Assembly: GCF_014384705.1 (NCBI RefSeq)
Contig: NZ_JACRSN010000003.1
Span: 160,269-224,268 of the forward strand
Direction: 5' to 3'
DNA from: Yeguia hominis
GTDB taxonomy: Bacteria > Bacillota > Clostridia > Oscillospirales > Acutalibacteraceae
Length of the DNA stretch: 64,000 nt
The notes beneath the pieces were generated by a model. That model was not told the origin of the DNA, did not search any database, and was given only the letters and a program-made list of their open reading frames with translations. This document shows, in pieces, positions 42,620 through 49,271 of this stretch (positions within the stretch are counted from its first letter, which is position 1; each line of letters opens with the position of its first letter). Made by a program: the position numbers and the translations under genes.

Positions 42620-43183
42620 ATGCGATACAGTTACGAGTACAAGAAGAAGTGCGTGGAATTGTACCGACAAGGGAAATGGCCAGAAACACCAGACGGAGTA
42701 AAGGAAAAGCGATTTCACGATACGGTTCGGATTTGGGTTCGAACAGAAGATGCTTGTGGTCCAGAAGCACTGCGACATAAAAATCAAAACAAAGTATGGG
42801 CAGCAGAAGAAAAGTATGAGCTAATCGCTAAAATTTTGGCCGGTGCATCGTGTAGAGAAACGGCAATTTCGGCTGGAATCAGTGACGGCCTCTTGTACCA
42901 ATGGGTCAGATGCTATAAAATAAAAGGGTATCAGGGATTGGTCGCACAACAAAAAGGACGGCCACCCAAGGAGCCTGCCATGAAGAAGAAAATAGTACCA
43001 GCAGAACTGACCCCTTCAGAGCGAGAAGAAGTGATTCGGCTTAGAGCTGAGAACGAGCGTCTGAGAGCGGAGATTGCCGTCGTAAAAAAAGAGATTGCCT
43101 TGAGAGAAGAGAAATGCGCAGCGCAACTCAAGGCGAAAAGGCTGCGCTTGTCCAAGAACTCCACAAAGAAGGACACAGACTGA
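42620..43183 (+). CDS. IS3-family transposase OrfA
   Basis: A 187-residue OrfA with two helix-turn-helix parts (about residues 1-50 and 70-115, the latter with G-I-S-D-G-L-L-Y-Q-W-V) and a C-terminal leucine-zipper-like coiled coil (about 130-175, R-L-R-A-E-N-E-R-L-R-A-E). Near its end a run of seven A followed by G (43084-43091) is placed in register A-AAA-AAA-G, a slippery site for -1 frameshifting. The -1 frame stays open from there into OrfB, so an OrfAB fusion can be made. Confidence 0.88.
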   Translation: MRYSYEYKKKCVELYRQGKWPETPDGVKEKRFHDTVRIWVRTEDACGPEALRHKNQNKVWAAEEKYELIAKILAGASCRETAISAGISDGLLYQWVRCYKIKGYQGLVAQQKGRPPKEPAMKKKIVPAELTPSEREEVIRLRAENERLRAEIAVVKKEIALREEKCAAQLKAKRLRLSKNSTKKDTD

Positions 43184-43500
43184 ATGATTTGCTGGATGCC
43201 ATTGAACTGCAAGGCTGGCAGTACCAGCACGTATTCTACCGCAATGAACTTCAGAAGCACGGAATCATTCAATCCATCTCCAGAAAAGGCAACTGCTATG
43301 ACAACTGCATTATGGAGACCTTCTTCGGTAGACTAAAAAATGAAATGTTCTATGGATTAGAGAAGGATTATCCTTCCTTTGAAGCATTCTCCAAAGCTAT
43401 TGCTGATTATATCGACTATTACAATAACAGCAGAATCCAAGCTAAAACAAAATGGATGCCTCCCTCTAAATTCAGGAAAGCATCCATGATGAAAAGTTAA
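43114..43500 (+). pseudogene. IS3-family transposase OrfB, central catalytic part deleted in frame
   Basis: A 128-residue remnant of OrfB. The first 34 residues (to L-L-D-A-I-E-L-Q) are a normal OrfB N-terminus. The frame then jumps directly to G-W-Q-Y-Q, which normally follows the second catalytic Asp of the DDE core, and continues through S-R-K-G-N-C-Y-D-N-C-I-M-E-T-F-F-G to the normal C-terminus. About 150-180 residues, including the integrase N-terminal HTH and both aspartates, are missing. Only the final Glu remains, so it cannot catalyse transposition. The junction is in frame. Confidence 0.88.
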
Positions 43501-43744
43501 TTATTCATTTTTAAGCCGGTGTCCAGAAAACTGGGTACATATCAGTTGTTTCCGGCTCTTTTTATTGTGATTTTAAAAGCGGCATTTTTGCAGGAACAGC
43601 GATGCTGTGCAGAGGGTAGAACGGCTCCGCGCTTTTTGGGATGCGGACGGGCGGCGCATAACGGAGAAAGCCGGCGCGGCGGCATCGTGTCCGTGAATCT
43701 GCGGAAAACAATAAAAAACCGCGAATGCGGAAGCGGAAAAATGG

Positions 43745-43773
43745 TTGATGCATAGAGACTTTTTTGTTATAAT
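43745..43773 (+). promoter_or_regulatory. Sigma-A promoter of the carboxypeptidase gene
   Basis: TTGATG at 43745-43750, a 17-bp spacer and TATAAT at 43768-43773. It lies outside the IS, so the gene keeps its own promoter. Confidence 0.7.
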
Positions 43774-43827
43774 AGCTATCATACAGTTCGGAGTGAACGA
43801 TTAAAACGGGGAAGAGGGTAGAATAGA

Positions 43828-44943
43828 TTGCAGGTGGAGAGAAGATCGACCCGCCGCAGGAGAGGGTGGCGCCGCATAGGCGGAATTTGCTGTGTATTTC
43901 TGATAATGGCAGCCATTGTGCTTTGGATTTGGGGGACGGACCGTGCGCCGGCGGACGGTGACCGGCAGATTGCGGCAGCAGACGGAACGGGGGAGCCGGA
44001 TGGTTCTGCGGTGCCGCAGGTCGGCTCCTCTGCGCGGCAGCTCGCAATGAAAGACGCGTTTGCGTCGGAGTTCCATACAAACACACCGGTACAGATGATC
44101 CCCGAAGTCTCCAAAAAGGCGCTGGACAAAAAGCTGACGACAGAATATGTGGTGCTTTATGACTGCACGCATGCCCAGATTTTATACAGTAAAAATGCGT
44201 CGGAACGCTGTTATCCGGCCAGCACGACCAAGCTGTTGACCGCGTGCGTCGCGGCGAAGTTCTGCGCGCCCGATACGGCGTTTACCGTGGGGGAAGAACT
44301 TTCGCTGGTTGCGTATGATTCGAGCCTTGCGCTGCTGAAAAAGGGGCAGCGGCTGACGTTTGAAATGCTTCTGGATGCCCTGTTGCTTCCTTCCGGAAAT
44401 GATGCCGCCTATGTGATGGCGGCCGGCGTGGGTCGAATTTACGCCGGGGACGAAAGTCTTTCGGCGGAGGATGCGGTCGCGGTGTTTGTGGAGCTGATGA
44501 ACCAGACGGCAAAGCGGATCGGCGCAGAGGACAGCCATTTTGTGACGCCGGATGGATACCATGACGACGACCACTACACCACGGCGATGGATATGATGCG
44601 GATTGCGCTCTATGCGTCCTCTTTTGATGCGATCCGGGCTTCCTACGGCAAGAGCGAGGTCTCTTATACGCTGCTTTCCGGAGAGGACTATTACTGGGAG
44701 AACAGCAATCCGCTGATTGACAGCACGAGCGCCTGCTTTTATTCCTACGCCAACGGCATGAAAACAGGGTTTACCGACCAGGCCGGGTCGTGCCTTGTGG
44801 CGTCGGCCAAAAAGGACGATGTCGAACTCATTGCCGTGGCAATGAACGGCCGGTCGATCGACGCGCGGAATCAGGATCTGACAGCTATGTTTGAGATGGC
44901 GTTTGAAGCTTGCGAAACGGAAGAACCGCGAACGGCCTCCTGA
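43828..44943 (+). CDS. Serine-type D-Ala-D-Ala carboxypeptidase (S11, DacF-like)
   Basis: A 371-residue penicillin-binding carboxypeptidase with an N-terminal membrane anchor (about 15-36) and a disordered linker to about residue 75. The three active-site motifs are intact: S132-T-T-K135, S189-G-N191 and K312-T-G314. It trims the terminal D-Ala from peptidoglycan stem peptides outside the membrane. The C-terminal domain 2 of larger DacA/DacF proteins is absent or very short. The TTG start follows AAGAGGG; GTG two codons later is possible. It sits between two IS elements but is undamaged. Confidence 0.9.
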   Translation: MQVERRSTRRRRGWRRIGGICCVFLIMAAIVLWIWGTDRAPADGDRQIAAADGTGEPDGSAVPQVGSSARQLAMKDAFASEFHTNTPVQMIPEVSKKALDKKLTTEYVVLYDCTHAQILYSKNASERCYPASTTKLLTACVAAKFCAPDTAFTVGEELSLVAYDSSLALLKKGQRLTFEMLLDALLLPSGNDAAYVMAAGVGRIYAGDESLSAEDAVAVFVELMNQTAKRIGAEDSHFVTPDGYHDDDHYTTAMDMMRIALYASSFDAIRASYGKSEVSYTLLSGEDYYWENSNPLIDSTSACFYSYANGMKTGFTDQAGSCLVASAKKDDVELIAVAMNGRSIDARNQDLTAMFEMAFEACETEEPRTAS

Positions 44944-45134
44944 CCGGCCGATCGGGCAATTTTCGGTGGTGAGAGCTGCGGCTGGCGGTGCGGCCGTACC
45001 GCGACGCAGCGTCGAAAAAGCGCAGAATAGGCCGGAAACGGGCAAAATATCAAATAAAAACAAAAATAGAAACAAAAAGCCCTCTGGTGCAGAAAATTCT
45101 GGACTGTACCCAAGAAAACAGACAGTGAAAAAAA

Positions 45135-45174
45135 GCACCTCCTGTTGTAGAATAGAAGCTACAACAGGAGGTGC
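45135..45174 (+). promoter_or_regulatory. 16-bp perfect hairpin sequestering the OrfA ribosome binding site
   Basis: GCACCTCCTGTTGTAG (45135-45150) pairs perfectly with the arm at 45159-45174 over an 8-nt loop. The second arm contains the AGGAGGTG Shine-Dalgarno of orfA (start 45179). Transcripts that include the whole stem would have this site closed. Confidence 0.75.
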
Positions 45175-45178
45175 AGTC

Positions 45179-45481
45179 ATGTCGAGAGGAGATACGAAAG
45201 CAGAGGCGCTCAGTGAAGCAGTGTTCCGGCGAAAGGCCGCAGGAGAAACGAACCGAGAGATCGGTGTCCATTTCGGACTGCGCAAGGCACAAGTCAAAGG
45301 ACTTGTCAATCGCCAAAACCGCAAACAGCGACTGATTGCCAACGGCTATGTTCCGCAGCCGAAAGGCTGGCCGCACAAAGCTTCGATCAGCGAAGAACAA
45401 AAGCGAAATAACGAACTGATCAAGCTGCGGATGCAGGTGGAGCTGCTGCGAAATTTTCTGTCTGAAGCTGGGAGGAGGTGA
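45179..45481 (+). CDS. IS3-family transposase OrfA (second element)
   Basis: A 100-residue OrfA with an N-terminal HTH (about 10-50; R-E-I-G-V-H-F-G-L-R-K-A-Q-V-K recognition helix) and a C-terminal helix with leucine-type heptads (I-K-L-R-M-Q-V-E-L-L-R-N-F-L). ATG 45179 is chosen over the long upstream extension because of the AGGAGGTG site and because the extension lies outside the element. Its TGA overlaps the GTG start of OrfB. Confidence 0.82.
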   Translation: MSRGDTKAEALSEAVFRRKAAGETNREIGVHFGLRKAQVKGLVNRQNRKQRLIANGYVPQPKGWPHKASISEEQKRNNELIKLRMQVELLRNFLSEAGRR

Positions 45482-46313
45482 AGCTGAAATACCGGGTGAT
45501 CGAGCGTTTTCGTGGAAAACACCCGATCGGCTCCATGTGCCGTATGTTTGAAGTCTCCCGTAGCGGCTGCTATGCCTGGCGAAAACGGCAAGGGCAACCC
45601 GCCAAGGATCAGTAGCTCGTTGATCTGATCATCGACTGCCAACAGCGCAGCAAACAGACCTGCGGCTGCCGCCGCGTTCGCCGATGGCTGGAACGACGGC
45701 ATGGCAGAAAAGTCAGCATCAAAGCCATTTTGCGCATAATGCGCAAGCTTGATCTGCTCTCACAGGCACGCCACCGCAAACCGTATCGGAACTATCAGCA
45801 GGCCGTTCACAAATATCCAAATCTGCTGCAGCGTGCGTTTGCCCAACCATTCCCCAATCGTTTTTGGGCAACCGATATCACCTATATTCCCGCAGCTAAG
45901 GGAATGGTGTAGCTGTGTGCCGTACTGGATCTGTGCGGAAAAATGGTGCCGGCTTACCGGATCGGCGGCGATATGACCGCTTCGCTGGTGACGGATACCG
46001 TTCGGGATGCCTGTAAAAAAGAGAAGGTCGCTGATGGACGAATCCTCCACAGCGACCAAGATTTCAATATACAGACCAAGCATACTTTGACCTAAGCCAA
46101 GAATCCCACATTCAGCCGTCGATGTCCAGCCCCGGATGCCCTTATGACAATGCTGCTTTCGGGACGCTGAAAACAGAGTGCCTGTATCGGAGAAAATTTT
46201 CGTGCCGGGCCGAAGTCGAACAGGCGGCGGAGTATGTGCGATTCTGCAACTATGAGCGGGTCAACCTGAAAAACGGCCTCACTCCCTTTGAAACCCGGAG
46301 TGAGGCCGTGTAA
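45478..46313 (+). pseudogene. IS3-family transposase OrfB with two amber stops and a frameshift
   Basis: The frame starts at GTG 45478 and encodes a standard IS150-like integrase. An in-frame TAG is at 45613-45615, and a second TAG at 45910-45912 stands where the family has Tyr (after A-A-K-G-M-V). One base is missing at about 46066-46070, after H-S-D-Q-D-F-N; the C-terminal part resumes in the neighbouring frame with P-S-M-S-S-P-G-C-P-Y-D-N-A and the catalytic Glu region. TAG is used as a normal stop elsewhere in the window (54184-54186), so recoding is not indicated. Confidence 0.9.
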
Positions 46314-46515
46314 TTCGCCGCTATTCTGCGACTGGGCGCTTTTTTGTTTGTCTGCTAAACGGGGAACGGTCCATTCCGCATCAGAGGGTTTTTGACAACG
46401 CGTTCCACTCTTATTTTAGACATGCTTCGGGGATTCGTTCAATTGTAATTCAAGCGCACATTTAAGTGAAAGATTTCGGATTGTGGATGTGGATATGATG
46501 GGATTTTGCTGTAGC

Positions 46516-46770
46516 TTAGTCGTCGATGACAGATCTTCCGAGCTTTCTCGCACATTCTGCGCAGACATTGCGGTCTTTGTAGCGCTGCAGGTTGTCCATG
46601 CTGCCGCAGAATACGCAATACGGTTCATACTTTTTCAGAATGACAGCATTGCCTTCGGTAAAGATCTCGAGCGCATCTCCCTCTTCGACATTCATGACCC
46701 GACGAAGCTCGATCGGGAGAACCAGTCTTCCAAATTTGTCGATGCGTCTTACTGTGCCTGTTGATTTCAT
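46516..46770 (-). CDS. AbrB/SpoVT-type DNA-binding protein with zinc-knuckle tail
   Basis: An 84-residue transition-state-type regulator. The swapped-hairpin AbrB domain occupies about residues 1-48, with the canonical T-V-R-R-I-D-K-F-G-R-L-V-L-P-I-E-L-R-R. The C-terminal 35 residues contain two C-x2-C pairs (C-V-F-C and C-A-E-C), probably binding zinc, a feature of a clostridial AbrB subgroup. It has a consensus promoter within 90 bp and is divergent from spmA. I infer a role in growth-phase or sporulation control and likely autoregulation. Confidence 0.88.
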   Translation of the reverse strand: MKSTGTVRRIDKFGRLVLPIELRRVMNVEEGDALEIFTEGNAVILKKYEPYCVFCGSMDNLQRYKDRNVCAECARKLGRSVIDD

Positions 46771-46830
46771 AAATCGGCCTCCCTATTTTTTTTGACAAAA
46801 TGTGAGTTTGCTGACAATTTAATAATCATA

Positions 46831-46859
46831 ATTTTATCAAAACTTGGTGTTTTTGTCAA
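46831..46859 (-). promoter_or_regulatory. Sigma-A promoter of the AbrB-like gene
   Basis: On the minus strand, TTGACA (complement of 46854-46859), a 17-bp spacer and TAAAAT (complement of 46831-46836). Confidence 0.7.
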
Positions 46860-46878
46860 CAGCAAAATCTGCCTTTTT

Positions 46879-46907
46879 TTGCAAAAGCAACTATTTAGCA
46901 GTATAAT
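46879..46907 (+). promoter_or_regulatory. Sigma-A-like promoter upstream of spmA
   Basis: TTGCAA at 46879-46884, a 17-bp spacer and TATAAT at 46902-46907. The -10 box overlaps a sigma-E-like -35 box. Confidence 0.5.
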
Positions 46908-46932
46908 ATTTTTGGAAAATTTTGCATATATA
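46904..46932 (+). promoter_or_regulatory. Sigma-E-like promoter upstream of spmA
   Basis: TAATATT at 46904-46910 (consensus K-M-ATATT), a 14-bp spacer and CATATATA at 46925-46932 (consensus CATACANT). In B. subtilis spmAB are mother-cell genes under sigma-E, so the match is meaningful, although the region is A/T-rich. Confidence 0.45.
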
Positions 46933-46987
46933 AGAGATATGATATTTCATTTGTCAAATTGGATATTTTTGGGCTGGAGGAACAAAA

Positions 46988-47572
46988 ATGCTGAATTATG
47001 TCTGGGCGGCGCTGATGCTCATAAGCTTTTTTTCCGCACTTGCAACCGGGCGCATGCAGGCACTTTCCGATGCGGTTCTTTCCGGTGCGCAGGATGCCGT
47101 GATACTCTGCGCGTCTATGCTCGGCATGATGTGCCTTTGGACGGGGCTGATGAACATTGCACAGCAGGGCGGCACAACAGCGCTGCTTTCCCGGCTGTTC
47201 GACCCGCTCTTGCGGCGGCTCTTTCCGGATTATTCGCGCGGCAGCAAAGCGCTGCAGTGCATCAGCATGAGCATCACGGCGAATCTGCTCGGGCTCGGCA
47301 ATGCGGCGACGCCGCTTGGCATTGCGGCCATGAAGGAACTTGACCGCGCAAACGGGCACCGGGAGTCGCCTTCTAACGGCATGGTGCTGTTTGTTGTGCT
47401 CAATACCGCGTCGGTGCAGCTGATTCCCGCGACGCTCGGCATCTTGCGAAAGCAGTACGGCGCGCAGAATCCGTTCGCAATCATGCCGGCTGTCTGGGTC
47501 GCTTCTGGCATCACGTTGGTTGCCGGCATCCTGACCGCGAAGCTGCTGGAAAAAAAGACGCGGAGGGTCTGA
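46988..47572 (+). CDS. spmA: Spore maturation protein A
   Basis: A 194-residue membrane protein with four to five hydrophobic segments and a nucleoside-recognition (Gate) domain. The N-terminal L-N-Y-V-W-A-A-L-M, the G-M-M-C-L-W-T-G-L-M motif and the L-G-L-G-N-A-A-T-P-L-G segment are characteristic of SpmA. In Bacillus and Clostridium, SpmA and SpmB are needed for full spore-core dehydration and heat resistance. It starts at ATG 46988 behind GGAGG and is followed 3 bp later by spmB. Confidence 0.93.
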   Translation: MLNYVWAALMLISFFSALATGRMQALSDAVLSGAQDAVILCASMLGMMCLWTGLMNIAQQGGTTALLSRLFDPLLRRLFPDYSRGSKALQCISMSITANLLGLGNAATPLGIAAMKELDRANGHRESPSNGMVLFVVLNTASVQLIPATLGILRKQYGAQNPFAIMPAVWVASGITLVAGILTAKLLEKKTRRV

Positions 47573-47575
47573 ACA

Positions 47576-48100
47576 TTGGAATGGGTCGGAATTTTTGCAA
47601 TGCCGGTGTGTGTCTGCGGGATCATCCTGTTTGGGCTGCTCCGGCGCGTGCCGGTGTTCAGCGCGTTTACCTCCGGCGCAAAAGAGGGCTTTCAGTCGGC
47701 GCTGGAAATTTTGCCCACGCTGGTCGGGCTGGTGACGGCGGTGAGCATGCTGAAGGCCTCCGGCGCACTTGATCTGTTTGCTTCCTTTCTGGAGCCGGCG
47801 GTCAAGTGGCTGGGGCTTCCGCCGGAAGTCGTGCCGCTTGCGCTGCTGCGGCCGGTATCCGGCAGCGGTTCGCTTGCGCTGCTGAGCAATCTGTTTGAAC
47901 AGTTTGATCCGGATAGCCAGATCGGGCGGATCGCTTCGGTGATGATGGGCTCCACAGAGACGACGTTCTACGCCGTGACCGTGTATTACGGTGCAGTGAG
48001 CATCAAAAAGACCCGCCACACCATTCCGGCGGCGGTTACGGCGGATCTTGTATCGGTGCTGGCGTCGATTTTCGCGGTGCGGCTTTTTTTCGGCGGCTGA
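47576..48100 (+). CDS. spmB: Spore maturation protein B
   Basis: A 174-residue membrane protein of the same Gate-domain superfamily. The motifs F-K-S/Q-A-L-E-I-L-P-x-L-V-G and L-L-R-P-V-S-G-S-G-S-L-A are visible, as is the F-Y-A-V-T-V-Y-Y-G-A-V segment near residue 135. The TTG start 3 bp after spmA implies translational coupling. Works with SpmA in spore-core dehydration. Confidence 0.93.
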   Translation: MEWVGIFAMPVCVCGIILFGLLRRVPVFSAFTSGAKEGFQSALEILPTLVGLVTAVSMLKASGALDLFASFLEPAVKWLGLPPEVVPLALLRPVSGSGSLALLSNLFEQFDPDSQIGRIASVMMGSTETTFYAVTVYYGAVSIKKTRHTIPAAVTADLVSVLASIFAVRLFFGG

Positions 48101-48323
48101 ACCTTTTTCCCGGTTGTGCGATCCGGCTTTCGATTTTACAGAAAAGATGCAGAAACAAAGGAAATGTGCTATAATCAGGAAAACAGCAGTTGGACTTTGC
48201 ATGCAGCACGGTTCGAGGCGCGTTTGATCCGCAAAAGAAATTGCCGGCGAACGCCGCGGACAGCGGGACAGCAGACGGCGTGCGGCGTGCAAAGCGCCTG
48301 ATTGTGGCAGGAGGAATGAAAAA

Positions 48324-49271
48324 ATGGACATCGTATGTCTCGGCGCGGCCAATTTGGATATTTTTGCGTCTCCGGTAGATCGCAGCGTGTTTCAGGTGCA
48401 AAAGCAGCACATCGAGGAGATCGGACTGGTTCCGGGCGGCGATGCCGTCAACCAGGCGCTGACGCTCTCAAAATTTGGCGTTCACGCCGGACTGGCAGCG
48501 TGTGTCGGTGCCGATGAAATCGGGGAGATGCTGCTCCGCACACTGCGCAGCCGCGGCGTAGAGACCGCCTGCACGGAAATTCTTCCCGGAGAGCCTACGA
48601 CAGTGGCGATTGTGCTGGTCGGCAAGGACGGTGAGCGGAATATCGTCGCAAAAGCCGGCGCGCACACCAAGCTGTGCAGAGAATCCGCCCTGCGGACGCT
48701 CACATCTTCGGTGCGGGCGCTATCAATCGGGAGCTTTTTTTCCTGTCCGGACCTGGAAGACGACGGAATGGAGGTGCTTCTCCGCACCGCGCAGGAAAAG
48801 GGCATCCTGACTTTTGCGGATATGTCCTCGGACAAGCGCGGACTCGGCTTTTCGGGCATTGCCCGGTTTTTGCCGTACCTCGATTATTTTTTGCCAAGCC
48901 TTTATGACGCGGAGTATCTGACCGGCAAGCGGGAAAAATCAGAAATGGCAGAAGTGTTTTTGCAGGCAGGCGTTCGGCATGTGCTGATCAAATGCGGCGC
49001 GGAGGGCTGCTATTATCAGGACGCTGTCCAGCGGGGCGGAATCCCGGCCGTTCCGGTTTCGCCGGTAGATACGACCGGCGCGGGGGATACCTTCGTTGCG
49101 ACGTTCCTCTATCGGACGCTTTCGGGGGATCCGCTGCCGGAGGCGGCCGCATTTGCTTGTGCGGCGGCGACGCTGCATACGCAGACGTTCGGTGCGTCCG
49201 ATTCCCCGCTCAGTGAAGAAGCGGTGCAAGCGTTTCGGCGGGCGCATCTTGAGAAAGGAAAAACGCGATGA
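48324..49271 (+). CDS. PfkB-family carbohydrate kinase (ribokinase-like)
   Basis: A 315-residue sugar kinase. The N-terminal G-A-A-N-L-D-I signature, the substrate-binding G-G-D-A-V-N-Q-A near residue 38 and the catalytic D-T-T-G-A-G-D-T-F near residue 252 are all intact. Substrate cannot be deduced; ribokinase-, fructokinase- and nucleoside-kinase-like members share these motifs. A TATAAT box at 48170-48175 may be its -10. It overlaps the U32 peptidase gene by 4 bp (ATGA), so the two are co-translated. Confidence 0.9.
   Translation: MDIVCLGAANLDIFASPVDRSVFQVQKQHIEEIGLVPGGDAVNQALTLSKFGVHAGLAACVGADEIGEMLLRTLRSRGVETACTEILPGEPTTVAIVLVGKDGERNIVAKAGAHTKLCRESALRTLTSSVRALSIGSFFSCPDLEDDGMEVLLRTAQEKGILTFADMSSDKRGLGFSGIARFLPYLDYFLPSLYDAEYLTGKREKSEMAEVFLQAGVRHVLIKCGAEGCYYQDAVQRGGIPAVPVSPVDTTGAGDTFVATFLYRTLSGDPLPEAAAFACAAATLHTQTFGASDSPLSEEAVQAFRRAHLEKGKTR

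Larger units (their letters stand above)
42574..43544 (+). mobile_element. IS3-family element, internally deleted (non-autonomous), 971 bp
   Basis: The ends are TG...CA, with imperfect terminal inverted repeats. Left TGATATGTACCC, six variable bases, CTGGACACC; right is the complement with GGTGTCCAG then GGGTACATATCA. A 4-bp direct repeat GTTG flanks it (42570-42573 and 43545-43548), showing transposition into this site. It encodes a full OrfA and an OrfB lacking its middle. It lies between the aldo/keto reductase and the carboxypeptidase gene without breaking either. Confidence 0.9.
45100..46373 (+). mobile_element. Second IS3-family element, decayed, 1274 bp
   Basis: Terminal inverted repeats of about 36 bp: the left end starts TGGACTGTACCC, the right end (complement) TGGACCGTTCCC. 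Both share CAGACA and an AAAAAAGC block further in. The 3-bp direct repeat TTC flanks it (45097-45099 and 46374-46376), as expected for the IS3 family. It is not related closely to the first IS. OrfA is intact, but OrfB has two stop codons and a frameshift. Confidence 0.9.

Noticed and set aside
44891..45178. Long N-terminal extension of the second IS OrfA
   Set aside because: It lies outside the left terminal repeat for most of its length and lacks a ribosome binding site, whereas ATG 45179 has a strong one.
45610..45915. Possible TAG recoding (for example pyrrolysine) suggested by two in-frame ambers in the second IS
   Set aside because: TAG is used as an ordinary stop at 54184-54186, the same gene also has a frameshift, and decay of a mobile element explains all three lesions.
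45060..46320. CRISPR-like or tandem repeats around the IS region
   Set aside because: The repeated sequences are the terminal inverted repeats and the leader hairpin of an IS element; there are no regularly spaced direct repeats.
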